A stretch of DNA of 64,000 bases, taken from the NCBI RefSeq assembly GCF_000330725.2, contig NZ_AMZY02000016.1, positions 58,532-122,531 on the forward strand, in the 5' to 3' direction. Numbering within the stretch: position 1 is the stretch's first letter; every line of letters starts with the position of its first letter. This document shows positions 9,067-17,133 of the stretch, piece after piece. Source of the stretch: Mariniradius saccharolyticus AK6. Its GTDB lineage: Bacteria > Bacteroidota > Bacteroidia > Cytophagales > Cyclobacteriaceae. The translations under genes were made by a program, and so were the position numbers. Below the pieces are notes generated by a model that saw only the letters and a program-made list of their open reading frames with translations, was not told where the DNA came from and ran no database searches.

Positions 9067-10086
9067 ATGCGCATCAATGACCACCAACCCTTGCCATCCT
9101 ACGTGGCGAAAGAAGATAGATACGACAATATGCCATTCAGGAGGTGCGGAAAAAGCGGCATCAAGTTACCGATGATTTCGTTAGGCCTTTGGCATAATTT
9201 CGGGCACGACGCTGATTTCAAAAATGCGAGAACAATCCTGCGTCAGGCTTTCGACTTTGGAATTACGCATTTTGACTTGGCCAACAATTATGGTCCTCCC
9301 TACGGCTCGGCTGAGGAAAATTTCGGTCGAATCATGCACAAGGACTTCAGACAGTATCGTGATGAGTTGATTATTTCCACCAAAGCTGGGTGGGATATGT
9401 GGCCGGGTCCATACGGAAATCTTGGATCGAGAAAATATTTGATCGCTTCATTGGATCAAAGTCTCAAAAGAATGGGTTTGGATTATGTGGATATTTTCTA
9501 CCACCACAGGCCAGACCCTGAGACGCCTATGGAAGAAACAATGGGCGCTTTGGATCATATCGTAAGGCAGGGAAAAGCACTTTATGTGGGAATTTCACAG
9601 TACAACGCTGAAGACACTGCAAAAGCATATGAAATATTGAAGAGTCTGGGGACACCGCTATCGATCCATCAGCCCAGATATAGCATGCTTGATAGATGGG
9701 TGGAAAACGGATTGCTAGATGTATTGGGCGACAAGGGTGTCGGCTCAATTGCTTTTTCTCCCTTGGAACAGGGTATTTTGACAAATCGGTATTTGTCGGG
9801 GATTCCGGCAGACAGTCGCGTCGCAAAGGACGGCCGATATCTGAAACAAGATCAAATTTCCCAAAAGGTGATCGACAAAGTGACAGCGCTCAATGAGATA
9901 GCCAAAAAAAGGGGACAAACAATGGCACAAATGGCGATTTCTTGGCTGCTAAAGGATCCTCGCATCACGACCGTACTTGTTGGGGTCAGCAGAGCGGAAC
10001 AACTCGCAGACAATGTAAAGGCGGTTCAGAATATCAACTTCACTGCAGGCGAGCTGTCCGAGATCAGGGAAATCATAGAAGCATAA
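9067..10086 (+). CDS. Aldo/keto reductase of the YghZ (L-glyceraldehyde 3-phosphate reductase) type
   Basis: A 339-residue NADPH-dependent reductase with a TIM-barrel fold. The catalytic tetrad is visible: Asp70 and Tyr75 (FDLANNYG), Lys106 (STKAG) and the histidine in YHHRPDP (residues 146-147). The N-terminal FRRCGKSGIKLPMISLGLW and the late LVGVSRAEQL segment are typical of the YghZ/Kv-beta-like branch, which reduces L-glyceraldehyde 3-phosphate and methylglyoxal-like aldehydes. It ends the sirtuin-monooxygenase-carrier run and is closed by a strong terminator. The family is certain; the physiological substrate here is inferred. Confidence 0.9.
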   Translation: MRINDHQPLPSYVAKEDRYDNMPFRRCGKSGIKLPMISLGLWHNFGHDADFKNARTILRQAFDFGITHFDLANNYGPPYGSAEENFGRIMHKDFRQYRDELIISTKAGWDMWPGPYGNLGSRKYLIASLDQSLKRMGLDYVDIFYHHRPDPETPMEETMGALDHIVRQGKALYVGISQYNAEDTAKAYEILKSLGTPLSIHQPRYSMLDRWVENGLLDVLGDKGVGSIAFSPLEQGILTNRYLSGIPADSRVAKDGRYLKQDQISQKVIDKVTALNEIAKKRGQTMAQMAISWLLKDPRITTVLVGVSRAEQLADNVKAVQNINFTAGELSEIREIIEA

Positions 10087-10087
10087 A

Positions 10088-10134
10088 AAATCCCGTCCTT
10101 CTGTCTCATTTGAAACCAGAAGGACGGGACTTTT
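10088..10134. terminator. Bidirectional terminator
   Basis: A 13-bp perfect stem (TCCCGTCCTTCTG / CAGAAGGACGGGA) flanked by A-run and T-run serves both the aldo/keto reductase gene (+) and the convergent gene at 10150 (-). Confidence 0.9.
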
Positions 10135-10149
10135 TCATCAAAAGACTTC

Positions 10150-10941
10150 TTACCGCAGTGCTGTTTCCAAGGTGGACAGATAAATATTTTTCTGGTCGCG
10201 GGCCTTCAGGCCTTTTTCTACTGCTGCCTTCTGTTCCGCTGTGGATTCCATGTCTTCGTACTGCTGATTGTTGAAAAACTGCATATAGTCCTTGAAAATA
10301 TTCATTGTCATATGGGTGAGTTTGGCTTCGCTCCCCAGCGGCAATGCAGTTCTCAAAAAGGACCAACTACCCATAAGGCCTTTTTCTATCCTCTTTTGGT
10401 GAATGGGAAGGAAAACCTCCTTCTCAGCGTTTTCATAAGCCTGAAACTGTCCCTCCGCGGCTTTCATTATGTCAAATGAGGCAAGAGTGCCCTTTTTCAT
10501 TTGAAAATTGTCTTTCGTAGAGGCGATTTCGACCATATAAGCCCGTTGCGCCAAATCCCTACTTTGTGCCGCATTGGCGATTTTCTCCCTGATTTGGGCT
10601 TCCTTTAGGTCGGGGAAGGCAGCCATCGAATAGCGGATCATCTCCTCTTCAGAGATACCGTTCATCATTGAGACGGGGTCCTTGTAGTAAATGATGGTAA
10701 TGTATTGGAATTCACTTGGATCCGCACCGGACTGCAAAGACCAAAAATCCCATCCTTGGATCTTCTTTTCGTTGATCGCCACGCGGTAGACCTTTTCCAT
10801 AAAATCCTTGAATTCTATGAAGTCGTACGTTTGGTTCGATTCCACCTTGATAAATTCAAAGACCAAATAGCGAGTTTGTTGGGCATGAGTCAATGAAAGG
10901 CTCCATATACCCAAAACCAGAAGCAATAATATTTTTTTCAT
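10150..10941 (-). CDS. Exported protein of unknown function
   Basis: A 263-residue protein with a clear Sec signal peptide (MKKILLLLVLGIWSLSLTHA, cut before QQTR), so it is periplasmic or outer-membrane associated. No known domain is recognised. The mature part is mixed alpha/beta; the middle is rich in charged helices (about residues 95-180), and aromatic residues are frequent near the C-terminus (NIFKDYMQFF). It stands alone, convergent with the aldo/keto reductase and divergent from the Tat aminotransferase gene. The ATG at 10941 is the only start consistent with the signal peptide. Confidence 0.7.
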   Translation of the reverse strand: MKKILLLLVLGIWSLSLTHAQQTRYLVFEFIKVESNQTYDFIEFKDFMEKVYRVAINEKKIQGWDFWSLQSGADPSEFQYITIIYYKDPVSMMNGISEEEMIRYSMAAFPDLKEAQIREKIANAAQSRDLAQRAYMVEIASTKDNFQMKKGTLASFDIMKAAEGQFQAYENAEKEVFLPIHQKRIEKGLMGSWSFLRTALPLGSEAKLTHMTMNIFKDYMQFFNNQQYEDMESTAEQKAAVEKGLKARDQKNIYLSTLETALR

Positions 10942-11166
10942 GGTTTTGTTATTTTGGGAAATAATTGAACTCGTAAGTTTTCTTTAAAATTTAGGAATTT
11001 TATTTTGATTTTGGCAATATTGTAGGAAGATTTTTTCTCTCTTTTGGAAAAATGGTAAAAGGGTCGTCCTGCCTGGTAGAAACTACCCCTCGTGCCCTAG
11101 AATAGAAACCTCGATTAGGAAAGCTTGCCAATACTTAGTAGATTTTGACCAAAAATCAGTGTCAAA

Positions 11167-12291
11167 ATGAAATTTTCGAGAAGAGATTGGTTGAGAAGCG
11201 CATCCTTGGCAGGTGGCTTTGCGCTGCTGTCAGGAACGAATTCATTCGCCTCCTTGACTGAGGAGGAAATCAAGAAATTCAATCCCAGACCCCTAAATAC
11301 GCCCGTTAGACTTGGTTCCAATGAAAACCCATACGGACCTTCCCAAAAGGTGCGGAAGGCAATGCAGGATGGCTTTGATCTCGGATGCCGGTACCCTTGG
11401 GCCTACAATTCGGAACTTCAAAAAATGATCGCCGAGCGTGAGGGTGTCACCCCTGACCATATTGTGTTGGTCGCAGGTTCCACGGAGGGCTTGAAGGTTG
11501 CTGGTATCACCTTTGCCGGCCCGGGAGATGAAATCATTTCCGGATTGCCTACTTTCCTGTCGATGATGACTTATGCCGAAATCTGGGGGGCCAGTATCAA
11601 TTGGGTGCCTTTGGATAAGGACTTGAATTATGATCTACCCGAAATTGAAAAACGTGTATCCCAAAAGACCAAACTCGTTTTTCTCTGTAATCCCAACAAT
11701 CCGACGGGAAAACTACTTCCTGCGAATCAGGTACTCGATTTTTGCGAAACGGTGAGTAAAAAGACGATGGTATTCAGCGACGAGGCATATTGCGACTATA
11801 TCGAGGACAAGAATTACCCTTCCATGGTCAAGCTGGTCAAAGAGGGAAAAAATGTGATCGTCTCAAAGACTTTGTCCAAAGTATATGGACTTGCCGGGAT
11901 TAGGTTGGGATATATGGTCGCTAGGCCAGATATTGCCAAAAAGCTATCCGATAGGGTCGTGGCCAATACGAATATCATGGCAATCGAGGCAGGAAAGGCT
12001 GCATGGAAGGATGACGAATTCTATCAGTTTAGCCTGAAAAAGAATTTGGAGTGCAGAAAACTCATCGAAAAAACCTTGGACGAATTGAAGTTGACCTATT
12101 TGCCTTCCCAGGCTAATTTTGTGTTTTTCCATGCCAACCGGGATGTCAAGGAACTTGCCTCGCAAATGGCTGCAAAAGGCATCATTGTCGGCCGTCCTTT
12201 CCCGCCGCTTAATGACTGGTGCCGCGTTAGTACAGGCACGGTAGAAGAAGTCCAAATGTTCAATGCTGCCCTCAGGGAAATTTTGAGCTGA
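11167..12291 (+). CDS. Tat-signal PLP-dependent aminotransferase, histidinol-phosphate aminotransferase-like
   Basis: A 374-residue class I/II aminotransferase. It begins with a twin-arginine signal (SRRDWLRSASLAGGFALL), which implies export of the folded, cofactor-loaded enzyme. The rest follows HisC: SNENPYGPS (substrate side), CNPNNPTG, SDEAYCDY (Asp binding the pyridine nitrogen) and the PLP lysine Lys238 in KTLSKVYGLAGIRLGY. The C-terminal arginine is in WCRVSTGT. Family members act on amino acids or histidinol phosphate in the cytoplasm; an exported version suggests an envelope substrate, but none is indicated. It is followed after 1 base by a GNAT gene and then a lipoprotein gene. The signal could in principle be vestigial. 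Confidence 0.85.
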   Translation: MKFSRRDWLRSASLAGGFALLSGTNSFASLTEEEIKKFNPRPLNTPVRLGSNENPYGPSQKVRKAMQDGFDLGCRYPWAYNSELQKMIAEREGVTPDHIVLVAGSTEGLKVAGITFAGPGDEIISGLPTFLSMMTYAEIWGASINWVPLDKDLNYDLPEIEKRVSQKTKLVFLCNPNNPTGKLLPANQVLDFCETVSKKTMVFSDEAYCDYIEDKNYPSMVKLVKEGKNVIVSKTLSKVYGLAGIRLGYMVARPDIAKKLSDRVVANTNIMAIEAGKAAWKDDEFYQFSLKKNLECRKLIEKTLDELKLTYLPSQANFVFFHANRDVKELASQMAAKGIIVGRPFPPLNDWCRVSTGTVEEVQMFNAALREILS

Positions 12292-12292
12292 T

Positions 12293-12853
12293 ATGCTTGA
12301 TTTTAATATTCAGCTGGAGGACGACAAAGTAGTTTTACGTCCGCTTTCGAGAGAAGACATTGGGGAATTGGAGGAACTTGCATCCGATCCGGATTTATGG
12401 AGATATTACACCCATGATTTGTCTCAAAGGGAAGAACTTGAGGCATGGTGTTTGCCTGCATTTCTGTCAGAGCGCCTCCAATTTGTCGTAGTAGATAAAA
12501 CATCCGGCAAAATTATCGGCAGCAGCGCATTGGGCAATTTTTCACCGAGGGATGGACGCATCGAAATTGGATGGACATGGCTTGGAAAAAGCTACCAAGG
12601 ACATGGATTCAACCAATCCATGAAAAAGCTGATGCTGACCTATTGTTTTGAATCGCTGGGTTTGGAACGGGTAGAATTCAAAACGGATGTGTTGAATATG
12701 GCAGCAAGGAAGGCGCTTAGAAATATCAATGCCATAGAAGAAGGTGTCTTGCGGAGTCATACTTTGATGACAAAAGGACGACGGCGGGACACGATCTACT
12801 ACAGCATTTTGAAAAATGAATGGGAGTTTGTAAAACGTGAAAATGAGTGGTAG
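12293..12853 (+). CDS. GNAT-family N-acetyltransferase (RimJ/RimL-like)
   Basis: A 186-residue acetyltransferase of the GNAT fold. It opens with VVLRPLSREDIGELEEL, the usual start of RimJ/RimL-type enzymes, and has the acetyl-CoA binding region at WLGKSYQGHGFNQSMKKL (about residues 97-114), followed by LERVEFKTDVLNMAARKAL, the conserved late alpha/beta unit. These enzymes acetylate protein N-termini, small amines or antibiotics. No signal peptide is present, so it is cytoplasmic although the gene starts 1 base after the Tat-exported aminotransferase. The substrate is unknown. Confidence 0.85.
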   Translation: MLDFNIQLEDDKVVLRPLSREDIGELEELASDPDLWRYYTHDLSQREELEAWCLPAFLSERLQFVVVDKTSGKIIGSSALGNFSPRDGRIEIGWTWLGKSYQGHGFNQSMKKLMLTYCFESLGLERVEFKTDVLNMAARKALRNINAIEEGVLRSHTLMTKGRRRDTIYYSILKNEWEFVKRENEW

Positions 12854-12870
12854 GTAGATTCAATCGAAAA

Positions 12871-13479
12871 ATGAAAAAAGTCCTCTTGAATATTGTGGTC
12901 GCAACCTTTCTTTTGTCGTCAATGGTCTCATGTACCATAGAAGATACAGGAACCGATCCCTTGCAGAATTTGAACGCGGTGTTTGTTGGAACGCAGATTT
13001 TGGATTTTAAGTCAGCAAGGCTTTCTATCACAGGGCCTGCAAATATTACGGGCGTTAATTCCCACGTACGCGCCAAGCTGGAACTCTCAAGCGCTCCCGT
13101 TTTTCAAGAACCATTCGCAGATAACACCAACATCATGTCTATTACATTGATGTCTGTGAACAACGGCTTTGACCTTCCCAAATTCCCTTTGGCAAATGGG
13201 GTCTATGATGTCTTTCCACCGACTGGATTTTCCGATCCAAATGTCATCGGAACGCTGGAGGGAACGAGCTTCAGCTACGGCCCCTCGATCGGCATAGGCT
13301 ACAATCCTAATTTGACGAGTTTTGGCACAGTGCATGAATCTTCATCAGGGACGATTCAGCTCTTGTTTGATGTAAGAACTTCTTTGGTGAAAATCACCTA
13401 TGACTACCTCACGGCAGAAGGTACAAAGGTGAGCGGCAGCAATACCTTACCGCTCAACCTCAGTTCCTTTAATCCTTGA
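12871..13479 (+). CDS. Lipoprotein of unknown function
   Basis: A 202-residue protein with a lipoprotein signal (MKKVLLNIVVATFLLSSMVSC, lipid cysteine at residue 21). The mature part is rich in beta-prone segments, Asn, Ser and Thr and has no recognised domain; it contains repeated hydrophobic/Gly-Thr patterns (VIGTLEGTSFSYGPSIGIGY). I chose the ATG at 12871 because it gives a proper signal sequence; an upstream GTG at 12847 would add eight residues ahead of it. It follows the GNAT gene by 17 bases and probably belongs to the same transcript. It likely sits in the outer membrane. Confidence 0.72.
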   Translation: MKKVLLNIVVATFLLSSMVSCTIEDTGTDPLQNLNAVFVGTQILDFKSARLSITGPANITGVNSHVRAKLELSSAPVFQEPFADNTNIMSITLMSVNNGFDLPKFPLANGVYDVFPPTGFSDPNVIGTLEGTSFSYGPSIGIGYNPNLTSFGTVHESSSGTIQLLFDVRTSLVKITYDYLTAEGTKVSGSNTLPLNLSSFNP

Positions 13480-13481
13480 AA

Positions 13482-14822
13482 TCATACGCTTGGTAGCTTC
13501 CATCCATTGTGATAGTTTGCCTTCATGAGTTGGTTGGCTTCCTTGTCCGTGAATTGACCTTTGGCAGCATCCCAATAGACTTTCTTTCCCGTTTTGAAAG
13601 CGATGTTCCCCATTTGTGCATTAATTGCGGCAATACTACCTGTTTCGATTCCACAGGTCAGTTTGGATGCATCGTTTTGCAGAATAGAATTGACAAATCC
13701 CTGTGCATGGAGCTCCAGCGCACTTCCTGAGGGCCGTGTATGCGGTACTTCCTCTATTTTGCTTACCCGCTGACCATCTTTGTTTTCCGTTTCGGGAATG
13801 ACTTTCCATCCACCCCTATTGACAACAAGTGTTCCGTTGTTACCAATAAAGGCAATACCTTCTGTCGTTCCATAATTTCCACCGTCAATTCCGGTCGCGT
13901 GTTCCCAAAGCATGTTGAATCCATCGTATTCATACACGGTTTGGAGGGTATCGGGTGTCTCAGAGGCGTCATCGGGGTATGCAAATTTCCCTCCTGAGGC
14001 CATTACTGATTTTGGCGCAGTCACACCCATGGCATAGAGTGCAATGTCAATCTCATGCACGCCCCAGTCAGTCATCAATCCACCTGCGTAGTCCCAAAAC
14101 CACCTGAAGTTAAAATGAAACCTATTCGAATTGAATGGACGCTTTGGCGCAGGACCCAACCACATGTCATAATCGACTCCTTGGGGTACAGGACCATCGC
14201 CTACTTTCGGCACGGGCTTCATCCAGCCTTGGTATGCCCAAGTCTTCACGAGGCGTATTTGGCCCAATTTGCCTGACTTCACATAGGCGATAGCTTCGGC
14301 ATATTGCGAACCACTTCGCTGCCACTGCCCCACTTGTACCATTTTGCCATAGCGCTGCTTGGCTTTCACCATTAGGTTACATTCCTCAATTGTGTTTGCG
14401 ATTGGTTTCTCGACATACACATGCTTGCCCGCGGATAGGCTGTCCACCATATTGAGGCAGTGCCAATGGTCCGGGGTGCCGATAATGACCGCATCTATGT
14501 CCTTATTTTCCAGCATTTTTCGATAATCGCCATACACTTGAGGCTTTTTGCCCCGAAGTTTGTTCACGTCTTCCGACCGTTGTGCCAGCACTGATTGGTC
14601 GATATCCGCCAAAGCGATGCAATTCACATTTGGAATTTTCAAATGGGCATTCATATTGGACCAGCCCATACCTTTGCAGCCGATTACCGCCACGTTCAAT
14701 TGGTCGGAAGGCGCAATTCGATTTGAAAATGAATGAAGCGACTCGGCACTGACGAAGGGCGAAAGGCTAATCCCCGCACCGGCTAAAATGCTTTTTTGAA
14801 TAAAATCTCTTCTTGTTGCCAT
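13482..14822 (-). CDS. Tat-signal Gfo/Idh/MocA-family oxidoreductase
   Basis: A 446-residue NAD(P)-dependent sugar oxidoreductase with a twin-arginine signal (MATRRDFIQKSILAGAGISL). The Rossmann motif VAVIGCKGMGWSN follows near residue 45; VIIGTPDHWH and the catalytic-region lysine in YVEKPIANTIEE are characteristic of the Gfo/Idh/MocA family; the C-terminal domain contains WDYAGGLMTDWGVHEIDI. Exported members of this kind are common in Cytophagales and Planctomycetes and act on sugars or glycosides outside the cytoplasm. I placed the start at 14822 because the Tat motif begins there. It is convergent with the lipoprotein gene (2 bases between stops) and looks monocistronic. Confidence 0.9.
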   Translation of the reverse strand: MATRRDFIQKSILAGAGISLSPFVSAESLHSFSNRIAPSDQLNVAVIGCKGMGWSNMNAHLKIPNVNCIALADIDQSVLAQRSEDVNKLRGKKPQVYGDYRKMLENKDIDAVIIGTPDHWHCLNMVDSLSAGKHVYVEKPIANTIEECNLMVKAKQRYGKMVQVGQWQRSGSQYAEAIAYVKSGKLGQIRLVKTWAYQGWMKPVPKVGDGPVPQGVDYDMWLGPAPKRPFNSNRFHFNFRWFWDYAGGLMTDWGVHEIDIALYAMGVTAPKSVMASGGKFAYPDDASETPDTLQTVYEYDGFNMLWEHATGIDGGNYGTTEGIAFIGNNGTLVVNRGGWKVIPETENKDGQRVSKIEEVPHTRPSGSALELHAQGFVNSILQNDASKLTCGIETGSIAAINAQMGNIAFKTGKKVYWDAAKGQFTDKEANQLMKANYHNGWKLPSV

Positions 14823-15052
14823 GAATTGATAGGTTTTCAGGTTTATTGTTTTTAGAAAATTTCGTGGACGATTGGTCAAGAATAAAAATAGGCCTAAACT
14901 TTAACAATGGAAAAACCATCGGTCAAAAATCAGGCGATGTCACCAAAGTAAATGAATAGTCCACCCTTACTCGGGTTTTTAGATTTTTACTTATACCAAA
15001 TCTAAATTTCTCGATTACGCGGTTATTGGGAACCATCTCGCCATTTTTGGGT

Positions 15053-15060
15053 TAAGTTTG
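15053..15060 (+). promoter_or_regulatory. Candidate -7 promoter element of the ferritin gene
   Basis: TAAGTTTG matches the Bacteroidota -7 consensus TAnnTTTG exactly and lies 20 bases before the ferritin ATG. The nearest upstream TTG (15026-15028) is 24 bases away, somewhat far for a -33 element. Confidence 0.45.
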
Positions 15061-15079
15061 TGTATAAACTGCATTTGCT

Positions 15080-15625
15080 ATGAAACAGAAAGAAATCGTA
15101 ACGCTACAGCGTTCATTGCTACACGATACCGAAAAACTCCTCAATCAACAGATAGAAATGGAGGGGAAATCTTCTGCCTACTATCTATCGATGGCATCAT
15201 GGTGTCATATGATGGGCTATGCCAACGCTGCAAAGTACCTCTACACTCATGCCGACGAGGAAAGAATGCACATGATGAAGATTTTCCATTATGTAAACGA
15301 AGCAGGTGGCCATGCAATCCAGCCCGAAATTACTGGCGTTCGCCATAACTTCAACTCCCTGAGGGAAGTCTTCGAATTGATCCTTGAGCATGAGATCAAA
15401 GTGACCAAGTCCATCAACGCCATCGTTGACCATGCTTTTTCTGCGAAAGATTTTGCCACATTCAGCTTTATGCAATGGTATGTGACTGAACAGAGGGAAG
15501 AAGAAACCATGTCCCGTAGGGCATTGGAGTTGTTTGATATTATCGGAGAGGAAGGCATTGGCCTTTGGACGATTGACCAAGAACTGGGCAAATTGCATTC
15601 CGCTGCTGCGGCAGAAGGAGCTTAA
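15080..15625 (+). CDS. Non-heme ferritin
   Basis: A 181-residue iron-storage protein that assembles into a 24-mer cage and oxidises Fe(II). The four-helix bundle carries the ferroxidase residues: Glu in NQQIEMEGKSSAYYLSMA, the pair in HADEERMHM (Glu and His on helix B), the Glu in LILEHEIKVTKSI and the Gln/Glu of YVTEQREEE on helix D. Length and motifs fit prokaryotic FtnA-type ferritin and not bacterioferritin, as no haem-ligating methionine is evident at the dimer interface. The ATG at 15080 gives the expected N-terminus. It is a single-gene unit with its own promoter element and terminator. Confidence 0.93.
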   Translation: MKQKEIVTLQRSLLHDTEKLLNQQIEMEGKSSAYYLSMASWCHMMGYANAAKYLYTHADEERMHMMKIFHYVNEAGGHAIQPEITGVRHNFNSLREVFELILEHEIKVTKSINAIVDHAFSAKDFATFSFMQWYVTEQREEETMSRRALELFDIIGEEGIGLWTIDQELGKLHSAAAAEGA

Positions 15626-15627
15626 TG

Positions 15628-15655
15628 AAAGCGGGATTAAACCCGCTTTTTTTTT
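15628..15655 (+). terminator. Terminator after ferritin
   Basis: AAAGCGGG / CCCGCTTT stem with a short loop followed by a run of T, immediately after the ferritin stop. Confidence 0.88.
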
Positions 15656-16038
15656 AAAAATGATAATCCTGTGAAGATTGCAATTACGCCGTGGAACACA
15701 CACAAAAAAAAAAAAAGCGACGTAAACACCTTGAGTCAAAAAAAATAAATTGTTTAACTAAAAATCAATGATACCATTTGAAGCCATAGAGATTAAAATA
15801 TAGATTTTTCTATTTTTTACAATATTATTTTTTGATTTCTTCAATAACTGGATAAAAAAATCGTATAGCTACTATTAGCGATTTTTTGGAAATTTGGATT
15901 TGAATTTTGTAACTTAATCCAAGCTGGAAATTCTTAGTCATAAAATCTGGACCGGACGCAAGTAGGCGCCCCATCTGACTAGCCCAACTAATATTTACCG
16001 TCTGTTTTTAACAAATAATGCTGTAAATCTTTTGAACT
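15656..16038. other. AT-rich intergenic region, no gene seen
   Basis: About 380 bases with no convincing reading frame. It contains a run of 13 A (15704-15716), a second A-run near 15740, a strongly AT-rich centre, and a short GC-richer block at about 15949-15985 (GGACCGGACGCAAGTAGGCG) just ahead of the HTH gene. No clear promoter or known RNA family was recognised. Confidence 0.5.
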
Positions 16039-17040
16039 ATGGGTACCTCGGAAATTCAAGTACAGTTTTTTCAACATGTCAAAAACCTTCTCCCTCCCTA
16101 TAAATCCCTCGTGGATGAAATCTCGGACTTGCTCGAAATCAGTAATGATTCGGCTTACCGACGTATTCGCGGCGAGAAGTTCATTGATCTGGAAGAAATC
16201 AAAAAAATCAGCCAACACTTTCACATTTCTCTTGACCAGGTTTTTAACTTGGAAAGCAACGCTATCGTCTTTCATGGGAAACTCAATTCATTTACAAAGG
16301 ATAGCTTTGGGGATTGGTTGGCGGATGCGCTGAAGCAGCTTCAGTTCATTTACTCGCAAAAGAGCAAGCATATCTATTACCTTGTAAAGGACATGCCGCC
16401 ATTCTATCAGTTCTACTATCCGGAGTTGGCCTCATTTAAGTATTTTTTTTGGATGAAGTCGATTTTGAACCTCGAAAATCTTCGGAATGAGAGGTTCTCG
16501 ATGAACAACCCAATGTTTCAGCCTCTGAAAGAAACCGGGCTTAAAATCATCCAAGTGTACAACATGATTCCTACTACGGAGATCTGGAACGAAGAAGGAA
16601 TCAACGTGACGATCAAGCAGATATTCATGTATTATGAAATGGGGATTGTCCAATCAGCCGATGATGCTAGATTGCTCTATAGTCAACTGACGGATTTGGT
16701 CAACCACCTCGAGAAAATGGCCGAATCAGGCAAAAAATTTGATATCGGAAAGCAGCCAACAAACGATTCGGCACCTTACAACATGTTTGTAAATGAAATG
16801 GTAATTGGGGACAACACGTTTTTGGCTCAGTTGGAGAACATCCGAATCACTTATCTCAACCATTCCGTGATGTACTTTATCGGTTCGATGGACCCGAAAT
16901 TCAACGATGCATTGTTCTTCAACCTTGATAACTTGATGAAAAAATCAACGCTCATTAGTTCGGTGGGTGAAAAGGAACGCCGTCAGTTCTTCAACCGACT
17001 CCGTAGAAAAATTGAGGAAAAAATGAACCTTCTGGTATAA
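16039..17040 (+). CDS. HTH-domain protein of unknown role (BetR-like N-terminus)
   Basis: A 333-residue protein with no signal peptide. The first 75 residues form a helix-turn-helix resembling the BetR/Cro type (SLVDEISDLLEISNDSAYRR followed by HFHISLDQVFNL). The remaining 250 residues are mostly helical, rich in Phe and Tyr (DMPPFYQFYYPELASFKYFF) and have no recognised domain; they may sense a ligand or mediate dimerisation. The C-terminus is basic (RRQFFNRLRRKIEEK). It is monocistronic, preceded by a long AT-rich gap and followed by a bidirectional terminator. A transcriptional regulator is the likely role; the target is unknown. Confidence 0.65.
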   Translation: MGTSEIQVQFFQHVKNLLPPYKSLVDEISDLLEISNDSAYRRIRGEKFIDLEEIKKISQHFHISLDQVFNLESNAIVFHGKLNSFTKDSFGDWLADALKQLQFIYSQKSKHIYYLVKDMPPFYQFYYPELASFKYFFWMKSILNLENLRNERFSMNNPMFQPLKETGLKIIQVYNMIPTTEIWNEEGINVTIKQIFMYYEMGIVQSADDARLLYSQLTDLVNHLEKMAESGKKFDIGKQPTNDSAPYNMFVNEMVIGDNTFLAQLENIRITYLNHSVMYFIGSMDPKFNDALFFNLDNLMKKSTLISSVGEKERRQFFNRLRRKIEEKMNLLV

Positions 17041-17082
17041 CGCACAAAAAATCTTGCTCGATTCTAAAATAGCTTACCAAGG

Positions 17083-17113
17083 AAAAAGCCACCGATTTGA
17101 ATGGTGGCTTTTT
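17083..17113. terminator. Bidirectional terminator
   Basis: AAAAAGCCACC / GGTGGCTTTTT perfect 11-bp stem around a nine-base loop, between the convergent HTH and S10 peptidase genes. Confidence 0.88.
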
Positions 17114-17133
17114 CGTTTGTTTTCCTTTCAAAT

